Shown here: positions 28,035 to 35,844 of the stretch, piece by piece
Numbering within the stretch: the first letter of the stretch is position 1
Layout of the letters: each line of letters opens with the position of its first letter
NCBI RefSeq assembly: GCF_008830185.1
Contig: NZ_WAGX01000004.1
Span: 186,001 to 250,000, forward strand
From: Candidatus Galacturonatibacter soehngenii
GTDB taxonomy: Bacteria > Bacillota > Clostridia > Lachnospirales > Lachnospiraceae
Direction: 5' to 3'
Length of the DNA stretch: 64,000 nucleotides
Notes under the pieces: model-generated
Told to the model about the DNA's origin: nothing
The model's input: only the letters and a program-made list of their open reading frames with translations
The model's database searches: none
Program-made: the position numbers and the translations under genes

Positions 28035-29627
28035 ATGAAAAAAGCATTAAGAAAAATTGGTATTTTACTGTTAGCAGTTTTGATAGGATTTCTTTATTAC
28101 TATATTACAATTCCTGCTATTAACATTCATTCAAGAGGATTTTGGATATTTATAATTGGTGGTGTTGTATTATTTTTTGTATTGCTGACCTTTGCTTTTG
28201 CCAAATCGCAAAAGGATATGAAAAATACTCCGATTGTAAAAGTGGGTTTTGTTGTTACTGGAATTTTTATACTTGTTTTTATTATTGGAAGTATTTTATC
28301 TTCTCCAATTGTAAATGCAGCCAAATATCAACAATTATTAAATGTAAATGACAGGGAATTTCAAACAGATATCAAAGAGGTATCCTTTCATCAAATACCA
28401 ATTCTTGATAAGGATTCCGCAGAACTTCTTGGTAATCGAAAAATGGGTAGTATGGTCAATATGGTATCACAATTTGAAGTAAGCAGTTTATATACGCAGA
28501 TTAATTATCAAGGTGCACCAACACGAGTGACACCATTAGAATATGCAAGTCCAATAAAATGGTTAACGAATCATAAGGAAGGAATTCCAGCTTATATAAA
28601 AATTAATATGACGGATCAAAATGTTGAACTTGTGAAATTAAATCAAGGAATCAGGTATTCGGAAAGCGAGTATTTTAATCGTTATATTTATCGCCACATG
28701 CGTTTTTCTTATCCGACTTATATATTTGATAGCTTTAACTTTGAAATTGACGATTCGGGAGTTCCATATTGGGTTTGTCCGGTAAAAAAATATACCATTG
28801 GATTATTTGGAGGAGAAACCATAGGAAGAGTGGTTCTTTGTAATGCTGTAACAGGTGAAACGATAGATTATGATATTACGGAAGTTCCAACATGGATAGA
28901 TAGAGTGTTTTCTGCTGAACTTTTGATTCAACAATATGACTATCATGGTACATTAAAGCATGGGTACTTGAATACCTTGCTTAGCCAAAGAGATTGTTTA
29001 AAGACATCAGATGGATATAACTATCTGGCAATGGAAGATGATGTATGGGTATACACTGGAGTCACTTCAGTCAGTGGAGATGAATCCAATGTTGGTTTTG
29101 TATTAATGAACCAAAGAACAAGAGAAACACGTTTTTATAGCATTGAGGGAGCAGAGGAGTATTCGGCTATGTCGTCTGCAGAGGGGCAGGTGCAACATTT
29201 AGGATACAAAGCCACTTTTCCGTTATTATTAAATATTGGAAGTGAACCTACGTATTTTATTGCTTTGAAAGATGAAGCGGGACTTGTGAAAAAGTATGCG
29301 ATGGTAAATATAAAAAGATATCAAATTGTGGCAATTGGTGATAGCGTATTGGAGTGTGAAAAACAATACATTTCACTTCTAAGTTCCAATGGGATTACGA
29401 ATGAAGTAAGTCAAGAGATACAAAAGATAACAGGAGAAATCACAAAGATTGCACAGGCGGTTATAGATGGAAATACACACTACTATATTATGGTAACAGG
29501 ATCGAATGCTATCTTTGATGTTCCAGTGGTAGATTATATTAATATTATTAAATTTAATGAAGGTGATACGATTACGTTTGAGTATGCACAAGGAATTGAT
29601 AAAAACACGGTATATTCCATTGAATAG
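28035..29627 (+). CDS. Conserved membrane protein of unknown function
   Basis: A 530-residue protein with three N-terminal membrane helices (about residues 8-26, 36-56, 68-90) and a large extracytoplasmic domain of roughly 430 residues. That domain has repeated beta-rich segments, e.g. FRYSYPTYIFDSF-like stretches and PYWVCPVKKYTIGLFGG. I do not recognise a characterised family; similar proteins are widespread and unnamed in Clostridia. AAAGGAG precedes ATG. It appears to be a single-gene unit between a divergent LysM-GH18 gene and the FAH-family gene. Confidence 0.75.
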   Translation: MKKALRKIGILLLAVLIGFLYYYITIPAINIHSRGFWIFIIGGVVLFFVLLTFAFAKSQKDMKNTPIVKVGFVVTGIFILVFIIGSILSSPIVNAAKYQQLLNVNDREFQTDIKEVSFHQIPILDKDSAELLGNRKMGSMVNMVSQFEVSSLYTQINYQGAPTRVTPLEYASPIKWLTNHKEGIPAYIKINMTDQNVELVKLNQGIRYSESEYFNRYIYRHMRFSYPTYIFDSFNFEIDDSGVPYWVCPVKKYTIGLFGGETIGRVVLCNAVTGETIDYDITEVPTWIDRVFSAELLIQQYDYHGTLKHGYLNTLLSQRDCLKTSDGYNYLAMEDDVWVYTGVTSVSGDESNVGFVLMNQRTRETRFYSIEGAEEYSAMSSAEGQVQHLGYKATFPLLLNIGSEPTYFIALKDEAGLVKKYAMVNIKRYQIVAIGDSVLECEKQYISLLSSNGITNEVSQEIQKITGEITKIAQAVIDGNTHYYIMVTGSNAIFDVPVVDYINIIKFNEGDTITFEYAQGIDKNTVYSIE

Positions 29628-29727
29628 TTTGGGTCAAAAGAAAAGTTTCACTAGAGAGATTAAGAATTAAGTGATATACTAATAAGATAAATAGGCATGT
29701 AAGTAATAGGCATCTCGGGAGGAAAAA

Positions 29728-30618
29728 ATGAAATTAATTACCTATAAGTTAAAAGAAAGTGGAAATGAAATAATTGGAATAGTAAGTCAAGATGGGCAAA
29801 GAATATATCCTATTAGCCAATTTGATATCAATTACCCAACGATGAATGATCTGATTGAAAACATCTCAAGCGCAGAATTAGAATTGTTAAAAAGTAAGGC
29901 AGAAAAGGAGCATGATCAATTTGTTGCCAGTGACAAAATAATTAAAGTAGCTCCCATTACCCAGCCAAGACAGGATATAATTTGTTTAGGAATTAATTAT
30001 ATGGCACATGCAGAAGAATCAGCTAGATATAAACAAGAAGCCTTTGGAGGGGAACGTCCACATGCTGTTTACTTTTCAAAAAGAGTAAATGAAGCGGTAG
30101 CAGATGGGGGTGAAATTCCAGGGTACGAAGGATTGGTAGATAGCCTTGATTATGAAGCAGAACTTGCTTTCATTATTGGAAAAGATGCAAAGAATGTAAA
30201 AAAAGAAGATGCTTTTGACTATATCTTTGGCTATACTATCATGAATGATGTCAGTGCACGAAATTTGCAGACGGCTCATAAGCAATGGTATTTTGGTAAA
30301 AGTCTAGATGGTTTTACACCTTTAGGACCAGTAATTGTAACAAAAGATGAATTTGATTATCCACCAAAGCTAGATATTAAAAGTTATGTCAATGGTGAAC
30401 TAAGACAAGATAGTAATACAGAATTACTTATATTTGGAATTGCTCATGTTGTGAGTGAACTTTCAAAGGGTATGACGTTAAAAGCTGGAACGATTATTTC
30501 TATGGGAACACCTGCAGGAGTGGGAATGGGGTTTGTACCGCCGCGTTTTCTTAAAAAAGGCGATGTCGTTACTTGTGAGATCGAAGGAATTGGTAAATTA
30601 ACCAATACGATTGGATAA
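29728..30618 (+). CDS. Fumarylacetoacetate hydrolase-family protein
   Basis: A 296-residue FAH-fold enzyme. Metal and substrate motifs are LGINYMAHAEES, then SLDYEAELAFIIGK, FGYTIMNDVSARNLQ, KSLDGFTPLGP and ISMGTPAGVGMG. The family includes acylpyruvases, oxaloacetate decarboxylases and 2-keto-diene hydratases. Neighbours do not reveal the substrate; a housekeeping oxaloacetate/acylpyruvate clean-up role is plausible. GGGAGG ribosome site. It is followed by a strong bidirectional terminator. Confidence 0.88.
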   Translation: MKLITYKLKESGNEIIGIVSQDGQRIYPISQFDINYPTMNDLIENISSAELELLKSKAEKEHDQFVASDKIIKVAPITQPRQDIICLGINYMAHAEESARYKQEAFGGERPHAVYFSKRVNEAVADGGEIPGYEGLVDSLDYEAELAFIIGKDAKNVKKEDAFDYIFGYTIMNDVSARNLQTAHKQWYFGKSLDGFTPLGPVIVTKDEFDYPPKLDIKSYVNGELRQDSNTELLIFGIAHVVSELSKGMTLKAGTIISMGTPAGVGMGFVPPRFLKKGDVVTCEIEGIGKLTNTIG

Positions 30619-30732
30619 TCGTAAAGTTAAATGCGAAAGTGTGAAAGCCAATGTATGTCGAACTATATGATAACAAAACACAAAAGCATATTGACATAAG
30701 GCAGGAGAATATAGAAGAATTTATTCATGAAT

Positions 30733-30776
30733 AAAAAAAGAATTCCTAAACATTTTGCTTTAGGAATTCTTTTTTT
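30733..30776. terminator. Bidirectional terminator between FAH-family gene and potD
   Basis: An 18-bp perfect stem around GAATTCCTAAA with an 8-nt loop and A/T tracts at the base. Confidence 0.85.
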
Positions 30777-30806
30777 GTATGTTTCTATCTTAGCATTCGA
30801 TATACG

Positions 30807-31868
30807 TTAATTTGATTTTACTTCATTCCAGAGAGTGGAAAATAAATCATCATTTTCTGAACCAAGATATTGATAGGTTTCACAATCTTTTAACATATCA
30901 GCAGTAGGAAAAGCTACTTCGCTATTTTTGATATCTTCATCTTCAATGAGTTCTCTTGCGGCTTTATTAGGAGTAGAATACGTAATGTATTCAAAGTTTT
31001 TAAGTGCAATGTCATCACGGCATAAGAAGTTAATAAATTTCTCTGCATTTTCTTTATGTTCAGCTGTTTTTGGAATTACCCAACCATCAATCCAAACATT
31101 AGAGCCTTCTTTTGGAATGACATATTCTAAGTCAGGATTCTCACGTTGTGTAAAGATTGCTTCACCAGAATAAATAACACCAAGAGCTGCTTCGTTTCCG
31201 ATCATTTTATCACGAACTTGATCAATAACATATGCTTGAACCAAAGGTTTTTGTTGAATCAATAATTCCTTTGCCTCATTTAACTGATTAGCATCTGTAG
31301 AGTTAATGGAGTAGCCTAAGGATTTTAGTGCAACTGCAAATGCATCACGTACACTATCTTGCATTAGTATACTATCTTTATATTTTTCATCCCATAGAAT
31401 AGACCAACTATCCACAGGTTCATCTACCATGGTTTTGTTGTATAGGATTCCTACCGTTCCCCAGCAATAAGGCACACTGTATTTATTTTCTGGGTCAAAT
31501 TGTTTTGCCTGATCTAAATACGTCTGATCAATATTAGAAAGATTTGGAATGTTATCATAATTAAGTTCTGCTAACAAATCATCTTGTATCATTCGCTCAA
31601 TCATGTAATCAGAAGGACAAACGACATCATAAGATACACCACTTGATGCAACTTTTGGGTACATAATTTCGTTTGTTTCAAATTCATCATAGACAACTTC
31701 GATACCCGTTTCTTCCTGAAACATGTCTAATACTTCTGGATCAATGTATTCACCCCAGTTATAGACGTATACTTTATTTGCATCACTTGCTGAGTTCTTG
31801 CCACCACAACCAGTGAGAGCTGAAATCGCAAGTGCTGTTGTAGCGATGAATAAAAACCATTTTTTCAT
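30807..31868 (-). CDS. potD: Spermidine/putrescine-binding lipoprotein
   Basis: A 353-residue PotD-type binding protein with lipobox LTGC (Cys21). Polyamine-family segments are YVYNWGEYIDPEVLDMFQEETG near the mature start, WSILWDEKYKD and WVIPKTAEHKENAEKFINF. It is the last gene of the minus-strand operon regulator-potA-potB-potC-potD, starting 17 nt after potC. It delivers polyamines to PotBC at the membrane surface. Confidence 0.92.
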   Translation of the reverse strand: MKKWFLFIATTALAISALTGCGGKNSASDANKVYVYNWGEYIDPEVLDMFQEETGIEVVYDEFETNEIMYPKVASSGVSYDVVCPSDYMIERMIQDDLLAELNYDNIPNLSNIDQTYLDQAKQFDPENKYSVPYCWGTVGILYNKTMVDEPVDSWSILWDEKYKDSILMQDSVRDAFAVALKSLGYSINSTDANQLNEAKELLIQQKPLVQAYVIDQVRDKMIGNEAALGVIYSGEAIFTQRENPDLEYVIPKEGSNVWIDGWVIPKTAEHKENAEKFINFLCRDDIALKNFEYITYSTPNKAARELIEDEDIKNSEVAFPTADMLKDCETYQYLGSENDDLFSTLWNEVKSN

Positions 31869-31885
31869 ATTAAAATCCTCCTAAA

Positions 31886-32659
31886 CTAACTTTCTTTTCG
31901 CTGTTTTGGAACTTTGTTTACAGCGATTAATAAAAATAAAACAGATACAAATAGTAGTGTTGACAAGGCATACATTTCTGGTTTAATTCCTTTTCGAACT
32001 TCAGCATAAATTTTCGTAGAAAGTGTATCGATGCCAGAACCTTTTGTAAAATGAGTAATGATAAAATCATCCAATGACATAGTAAAGGATAATAAAAAGC
32101 CTGATAAAATACCTGGTAATATATCAGGTACGATAACTTTGTAAAAAGCATAAAAAGGCGATGCGCCAAGATCAAGGGCAGCCATATATGTGTTTTGGTC
32201 GATTTGCTTTAGCTTTGGCATAACACTTAAAATAACATAAGGTATATTAAACGTAATGTGTGCTAACAGTATGGTAGAAAACCCAAATCGTACACCAAAT
32301 GCAATAAACAAAAGCATCAATGAAATTCCTGTTACAATATCAGCATTTAGCATTGGTATATTCGTGACACTCATAAAAATTGTCTTTAGATGACGATTCA
32401 TTGCGTTAATACCAATGGAAGCAGCAGTACCAATCACCGTTGCAATCAAAGCAGATAAAAAGGCAATGATTAGAGTGTTTGAAAGTGCTTCTAAGATTGC
32501 ATCATTTTGAAACAATTCAAAATACCACTTCAGAGTAAAACCACCCCATTTTGCACGTGTCTTTGAAGCGTTAAAGGATAACACAATAAGAGTCGCAATC
32601 GGAGCGTAAAGCAGTATAAAAATCAAAGTGAGATAGAACTTAGATAGAAATTTTTTCAT
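31886..32659 (-). CDS. potC: Spermidine/putrescine ABC transporter permease PotC
   Basis: A 257-residue permease with about six helices. The EAA-type loop is YMAALDLGASPFYAFYKVIVP. Its ATG overlaps the potB stop codon by one base (TAATG), a classic translational coupling. It forms the channel with PotB. Confidence 0.92.
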   Translation of the reverse strand: MKKFLSKFYLTLIFILLYAPIATLIVLSFNASKTRAKWGGFTLKWYFELFQNDAILEALSNTLIIAFLSALIATVIGTAASIGINAMNRHLKTIFMSVTNIPMLNADIVTGISLMLLFIAFGVRFGFSTILLAHITFNIPYVILSVMPKLKQIDQNTYMAALDLGASPFYAFYKVIVPDILPGILSGFLLSFTMSLDDFIITHFTKGSGIDTLSTKIYAEVRKGIKPEMYALSTLLFVSVLFLLIAVNKVPKQRKES

Positions 32660-33468
32660 TATATCAGTCCCTCCCCATCTTTGTCGTATTTAGATAATAT
32701 TGCCATACTTAGTAAAATAAATACCATAAGAACTAAGGACAATCCAGAACCTGCATTCCAATTATTTGCTTGAGTAAATTTTTGCTCTATGACATTTCCA
32801 ATAAGAAGGATTTTACTTCCTCCTAATAAATCAGAGATTACAAATGTTGTGAGCGATGGTACAAATACCATAGTAATCCCACTAATTACACCAGGCCAGC
32901 TAAGCGGTAAAATTACTTTGTAAAAGGTCAAAAAGCTATTAGCCCCTAAATCTTTTGCGGCATTAATAACATTTGGATCAATCTTAATCAAAATATTATA
33001 AATAGGAAGAACCATAAACGGTAGAAAATTATAAACCATTCCAAGTACTATGGCATAAGGAGTATTAATGATATTTAATGTAGGTAAATGTAAAAGGGTT
33101 AATACACTATTAATAACTCCTGTTTTCTCCAGTAAGGTCTGCCAAGCTAATGTACGAAGCAAAAAGTTCATCCACATAGGTAATATAAAAATTAAAACAA
33201 TAAAGCTATTTTGATTCACATCTAATTGGTTTAAGATCATTGCCAATGGATAAGCAAGAATCAGGCAGATAATGGTACTGACGATGGAAAGCAAAAGAGC
33301 AAGAACCAATGCTTTTACGTTGGTGTTTGTCGTAATCTGTAATATGTTTTCAAATGTAATGGAACCATCTTTCGTAGTAAGTCCATAGTAAAGTATCATG
33401 ACTAATGGTATGATTATAAAGGAAATGGCCCAAAAAAGATAAGGACCTGATAACCATTTTTTATTCAT
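32659..33468 (-). CDS. potB: Spermidine/putrescine ABC transporter permease PotB
   Basis: A 269-residue permease with six predicted helices and the EAA loop [21 protein letters not shown]. It overlaps the end of potA by 8 nt and the start of potC by 1 nt, so the three are translated as a coupled set. Confidence 0.92.
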   Translation of the reverse strand: MNKKWLSGPYLFWAISFIIIPLVMILYYGLTTKDGSITFENILQITTNTNVKALVLALLLSIVSTIICLILAYPLAMILNQLDVNQNSFIVLIFILPMWMNFLLRTLAWQTLLEKTGVINSVLTLLHLPTLNIINTPYAIVLGMVYNFLPFMVLPIYNILIKIDPNVINAAKDLGANSFLTFYKVILPLSWPGVISGITMVFVPSLTTFVISDLLGGSKILLIGNVIEQKFTQANNWNAGSGLSLVLMVFILLSMAILSKYDKDGEGLI

Positions 33469-34534
33469 TGATGATCACCGCCTCCTCATCTTCGGATGCA
33501 GGTTTGTTCATGATTTGAATATCAAAAGGATCAACATGAATTCCAACCTTAGTACCAACTGGAAATAAATCGGTACTGTGTACCAACCATTCGTGTCCGT
33601 TTGCCATTACTTCCATTTCATAATGCACACCTTTAAATATGAGATGTGTTACTACACCTTGAATCGTTCCTTCTTCTGGCTTTACTAAATCAATGTCCTC
33701 AGGACGAATGACAACATCTACGGGTGTATTGATTCCAAAACCAGTATCAACGCAAGGAAATTTTGCATCTAATATTTTTACAAGCTTATCTTGAAGCATA
33801 ATAGCAGGCAATATATTACTTTCACCAATAAAATCAGCTACAAATGCATTTTGTGGCTCGTTATAAATATCTTCTGGTGTTCCAATTTGTTGAATGTAAC
33901 CTTGGTTCATTACAACAATGGTGTCAGACATAGTCAAAGCTTCTTCTTGATCATGTGTTACATAGATAAAGGTAATGCCAAGCTCATTTTTCAAACGAAT
34001 TAGTTCGTATTGCATATCTTGGCGAAGCTTTAAATCAAGAGCTCCTAAAGGTTCATCCAAAAGCAAAACTTTTGGTTCATTTACAATAGCACGGGCGATA
34101 GCAATACGTTGTTGTTGACCGCCACTTAATGAATTAGGCATACGGTTCTCATAACCTTCAAGATTTACTAACTTTAAAGCATATTTTATCTTATCTTGTA
34201 TGTATTGCTTTGATTTTCCTTTTATCTTCAATCCAAATGCAATATTTTCAGCAATTGACATATGAGTGAAAAGTGCATATTTTTGAAATACTGTATTTAA
34301 AGCTCTTTTATTCGGTGGAAGATTGGTAATGTTAGTACCGCCAAAAATAACTTCCCCTTTATCGGGTTGTTGAAAACCACCAAGTATTCCAAGGGTGGTA
34401 GACTTACCACATCCACTGGGCCCTAGTAAAGTAACAAACTCATTTTCTTTTACAGATAAATTGAGGTCATCTAAAACTAGCTGGTTGTCAAAGGATTTGG
34501 TAATATTGATTAAATCAATTAAGTTATTGCTCAC
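33461..34534 (-). CDS. potA: Spermidine/putrescine ABC transporter ATPase
   Basis: A 357-residue ATPase. Walker A is GPSGCGKST, signature LSGGQQQR, Walker [12 protein letters not shown], switch His in [10 protein letters not shown]. The C-terminal third is a TOBE-type regulatory domain, including [13 protein letters not shown]. Length and domain order match PotA. It starts 19 nt after the stop of the regulator gene. Confidence 0.94.
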   Translation of the reverse strand: MSNNLIDLINITKSFDNQLVLDDLNLSVKENEFVTLLGPSGCGKSTTLGILGGFQQPDKGEVIFGGTNITNLPPNKRALNTVFQKYALFTHMSIAENIAFGLKIKGKSKQYIQDKIKYALKLVNLEGYENRMPNSLSGGQQQRIAIARAIVNEPKVLLLDEPLGALDLKLRQDMQYELIRLKNELGITFIYVTHDQEEALTMSDTIVVMNQGYIQQIGTPEDIYNEPQNAFVADFIGESNILPAIMLQDKLVKILDAKFPCVDTGFGINTPVDVVIRPEDIDLVKPEEGTIQGVVTHLIFKGVHYEMEVMANGHEWLVHSTDLFPVGTKVGIHVDPFDIQIMNKPASEDEEAVIINE

Positions 34535-34553
34535 TTTTCATCTCTCCTGTGTT

Positions 34554-35093
34554 CTAAAAATTTGGCGGAGTACTTACCCATATAAGCGTTGCCCCTGTTT
34601 TGGCATTTGCCACAATATAATGTTTTGCATTTGGGGTAAAATAAAATGATTCCCCTTTTTTTACTTTATGTATTTTATTTCCTATATTAATTGATATACT
34701 TCCATGTAAGACATAACCGAATTCTTCACCCTCATGCGGATTATCTGGATAGGTAGAACCACCTGGTTCTAATGTAAGTCGTATGGGTTCCATAATGTTT
34801 TTTTGCGCATTTGGAATAATCCATTCTATTTTGTTGCCAAGCTCAGAGTCTATCTTTTCAAAATAATCACTTTGTTTAAAAACAATCTGCTCATCTGATT
34901 TATCATTAAAGAAATCCTTCAAATCTGTTCCAAGGCATTGTAATATATCGACAAGCGTAGCAATAGAAGGGGAAGTTAAATCACGCTCAATCTGAGATAT
35001 GAATCCCTTAGACAATTCTGCACGATCGGCTAATTCTTCTTGAGTAAGATTTTTTAATACTCTAAGTTCTTTTAGCTTGCTTCCTATTTGCAT
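34554..35093 (-). CDS. XRE-cupin transcriptional regulator (PuuR-like)
   Basis: A 179-residue regulator. Residues about 6-60 are an XRE helix-turn-helix (LKELRVLKNLTQEELADRAE, then SKGFISQIERDLTSPS). Residues about 105-175 are a cupin (PHEGEEFGYVLHGSI, then VKKGESFYFTPNAKHYI). This architecture is that of PuuR-type polyamine sensors. It heads the pot operon, so it most likely controls polyamine uptake in response to cytoplasmic polyamine. An imperfect dyad in its own leader is a candidate operator. GAAAGGAAA ribosome site. Confidence 0.9.
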   Translation of the reverse strand: MQIGSKLKELRVLKNLTQEELADRAELSKGFISQIERDLTSPSIATLVDILQCLGTDLKDFFNDKSDEQIVFKQSDYFEKIDSELGNKIEWIIPNAQKNIMEPIRLTLEPGGSTYPDNPHEGEEFGYVLHGSISINIGNKIHKVKKGESFYFTPNAKHYIVANAKTGATLIWVSTPPNF

Positions 35094-35117
35094 TGAAATA
35101 TTTCCTTTCTAAATAAA

Positions 35118-35195
35118 TAGTAAAACTATACAAAAAGTTTACTATACCTAAACTACACACTAGATATATTATACTCATAAAATGTCATGTGTCAA
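35118..35195 (-). promoter_or_regulatory. Promoter and candidate operator of the pot operon
   Basis: On the minus strand: TTGACA (35195-35190), 16-nt spacer, TATAAT (35173-35168). Downstream is an imperfect dyad, TAGTAAAAC (35118-35126) and GTTTACTA (35137-35144), where the cupin regulator could bind. Confidence 0.6.
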
Positions 35196-35364
35196 CAGTA
35201 GAATCAACAAAAATAAGCAGTAAAAAAATGAAAATAATTGTATGTATTGAATTTTAAAACAAGTGAATAAATGGTTATACTATTTACACAGGAATTTGCA
35301 AGAATTGTCGGTTATTATATTAGAGTATATATAATTTTCTTATTTATAACTAGAATCAGAAAAC

Positions 35365-35393
35365 TTGACAGACTTATCATTATAGCTTATGAT
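35365..35393 (+). promoter_or_regulatory. Promoter of the mgtA transcript
   Basis: TTGACA, 17-nt spacer, TATGAT. The start of transcription near 35400 is about 10 nt before the M-box core. Confidence 0.7.
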
Positions 35394-35407
35394 TTAAGTT
35401 GATTTTA

Positions 35408-35572
35408 CAATTAAGGTAGGTGAGGCTACCGCTAGAATTAAGATTGCCGCCGTAAAAGGATGGAGACATTCTGCACTGGTCAACAGTTGTTATCGATCAA
35501 GGTTTCAACTAGAGCAAGTTCATGTCTAGCGAAGCTAAAGCTTGAACGTTAAAAACGTAATAGAGATTAAAT
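35408..35572 (+). ncRNA. M-box (ykoK) magnesium riboswitch
   Basis: The M-box signature is present in order: TTAAGGTAGGTGAGGCTACC, GCCGCCGTAAAAGGATGG, a CTGGTCAACAG segment, GATCAAGG, and the terminal stem region around CTAGCGAAGCTAAAGC. This class senses Mg2+ and, in Bacillus, terminates transcription when Mg2+ is high. It lies upstream of an Mg2+ transport ATPase, the expected target. Confidence 0.9.
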
Positions 35573-35577
35573 ATTAG

Positions 35578-35640
35578 AAACATCTACCATTTTGTCTAGA
35601 GCTATTTTGCCTTAGACAATTTTTATGTGGATGTTTTTTT
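35578..35640 (+). terminator. M-box-linked terminator
   Basis: A long stem pairs AAACATCTAC... with ...GTGGATGTTT. Inside, TTGTCTA pairs with TAGACAA. A run of Ts follows. It is the expression platform of the M-box. Confidence 0.8.
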
Positions 35641-35667
35641 ATTGTATTAAGAAAGGAGCAAGAAGTG

Positions 35668-35742
35668 ATGGATGATCTCCCTCGTTGTAAAAACAAAATA
35701 AAAAACACTGTAAAAGTCATAATGTTTTTACTAGGTAGATGA
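35668..35742 (+). CDS. Possible 24-residue leader peptide of mgtA
   Basis: A short ORF begins MDDLPRCKNK and ends VIMFLLGR, with AAAGGAG 9 nt before its ATG, a ribosome site as good as those of real genes. It lies after the M-box terminator and before mgtA. Its stop codon is inside a set of competing hairpins: GAATGATTT (35741-35749) with AAATCATTC (35752-35760), or ATGAATGA (35739-35746) with TCATTCAT (35766-35773). Translation could therefore choose between structures, as mgtL does in enteric bacteria. There is no sequence similarity to MgtL, and the coding claim rests on the ribosome site and position alone. Confidence 0.4.
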   Translation: MDDLPRCKNKIKNTVKVIMFLLGR

Positions 35743-35785
35743 ATGATTTAAAAATCATTCTCACTTCATTCATTGTTGGAGAGGG

Positions 35786-35832
35786 TTTCTAGATGTTTAT
35801 TCTGCCTACATTTGGCTGGACAGTTCTAGAAA
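35786..35832 (+). promoter_or_regulatory. Hairpin reaching into the mgtA ribosome site
   Basis: TTTCTAGA (35786-35793) pairs with TCTAGAAA (35825-35832), and the 3' arm ends at the first bases of the Shine-Dalgarno AAAGGAAG. It may limit translation of mgtA. Confidence 0.4.
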
Positions 35833-35844
35833 GGAAGATGTATC

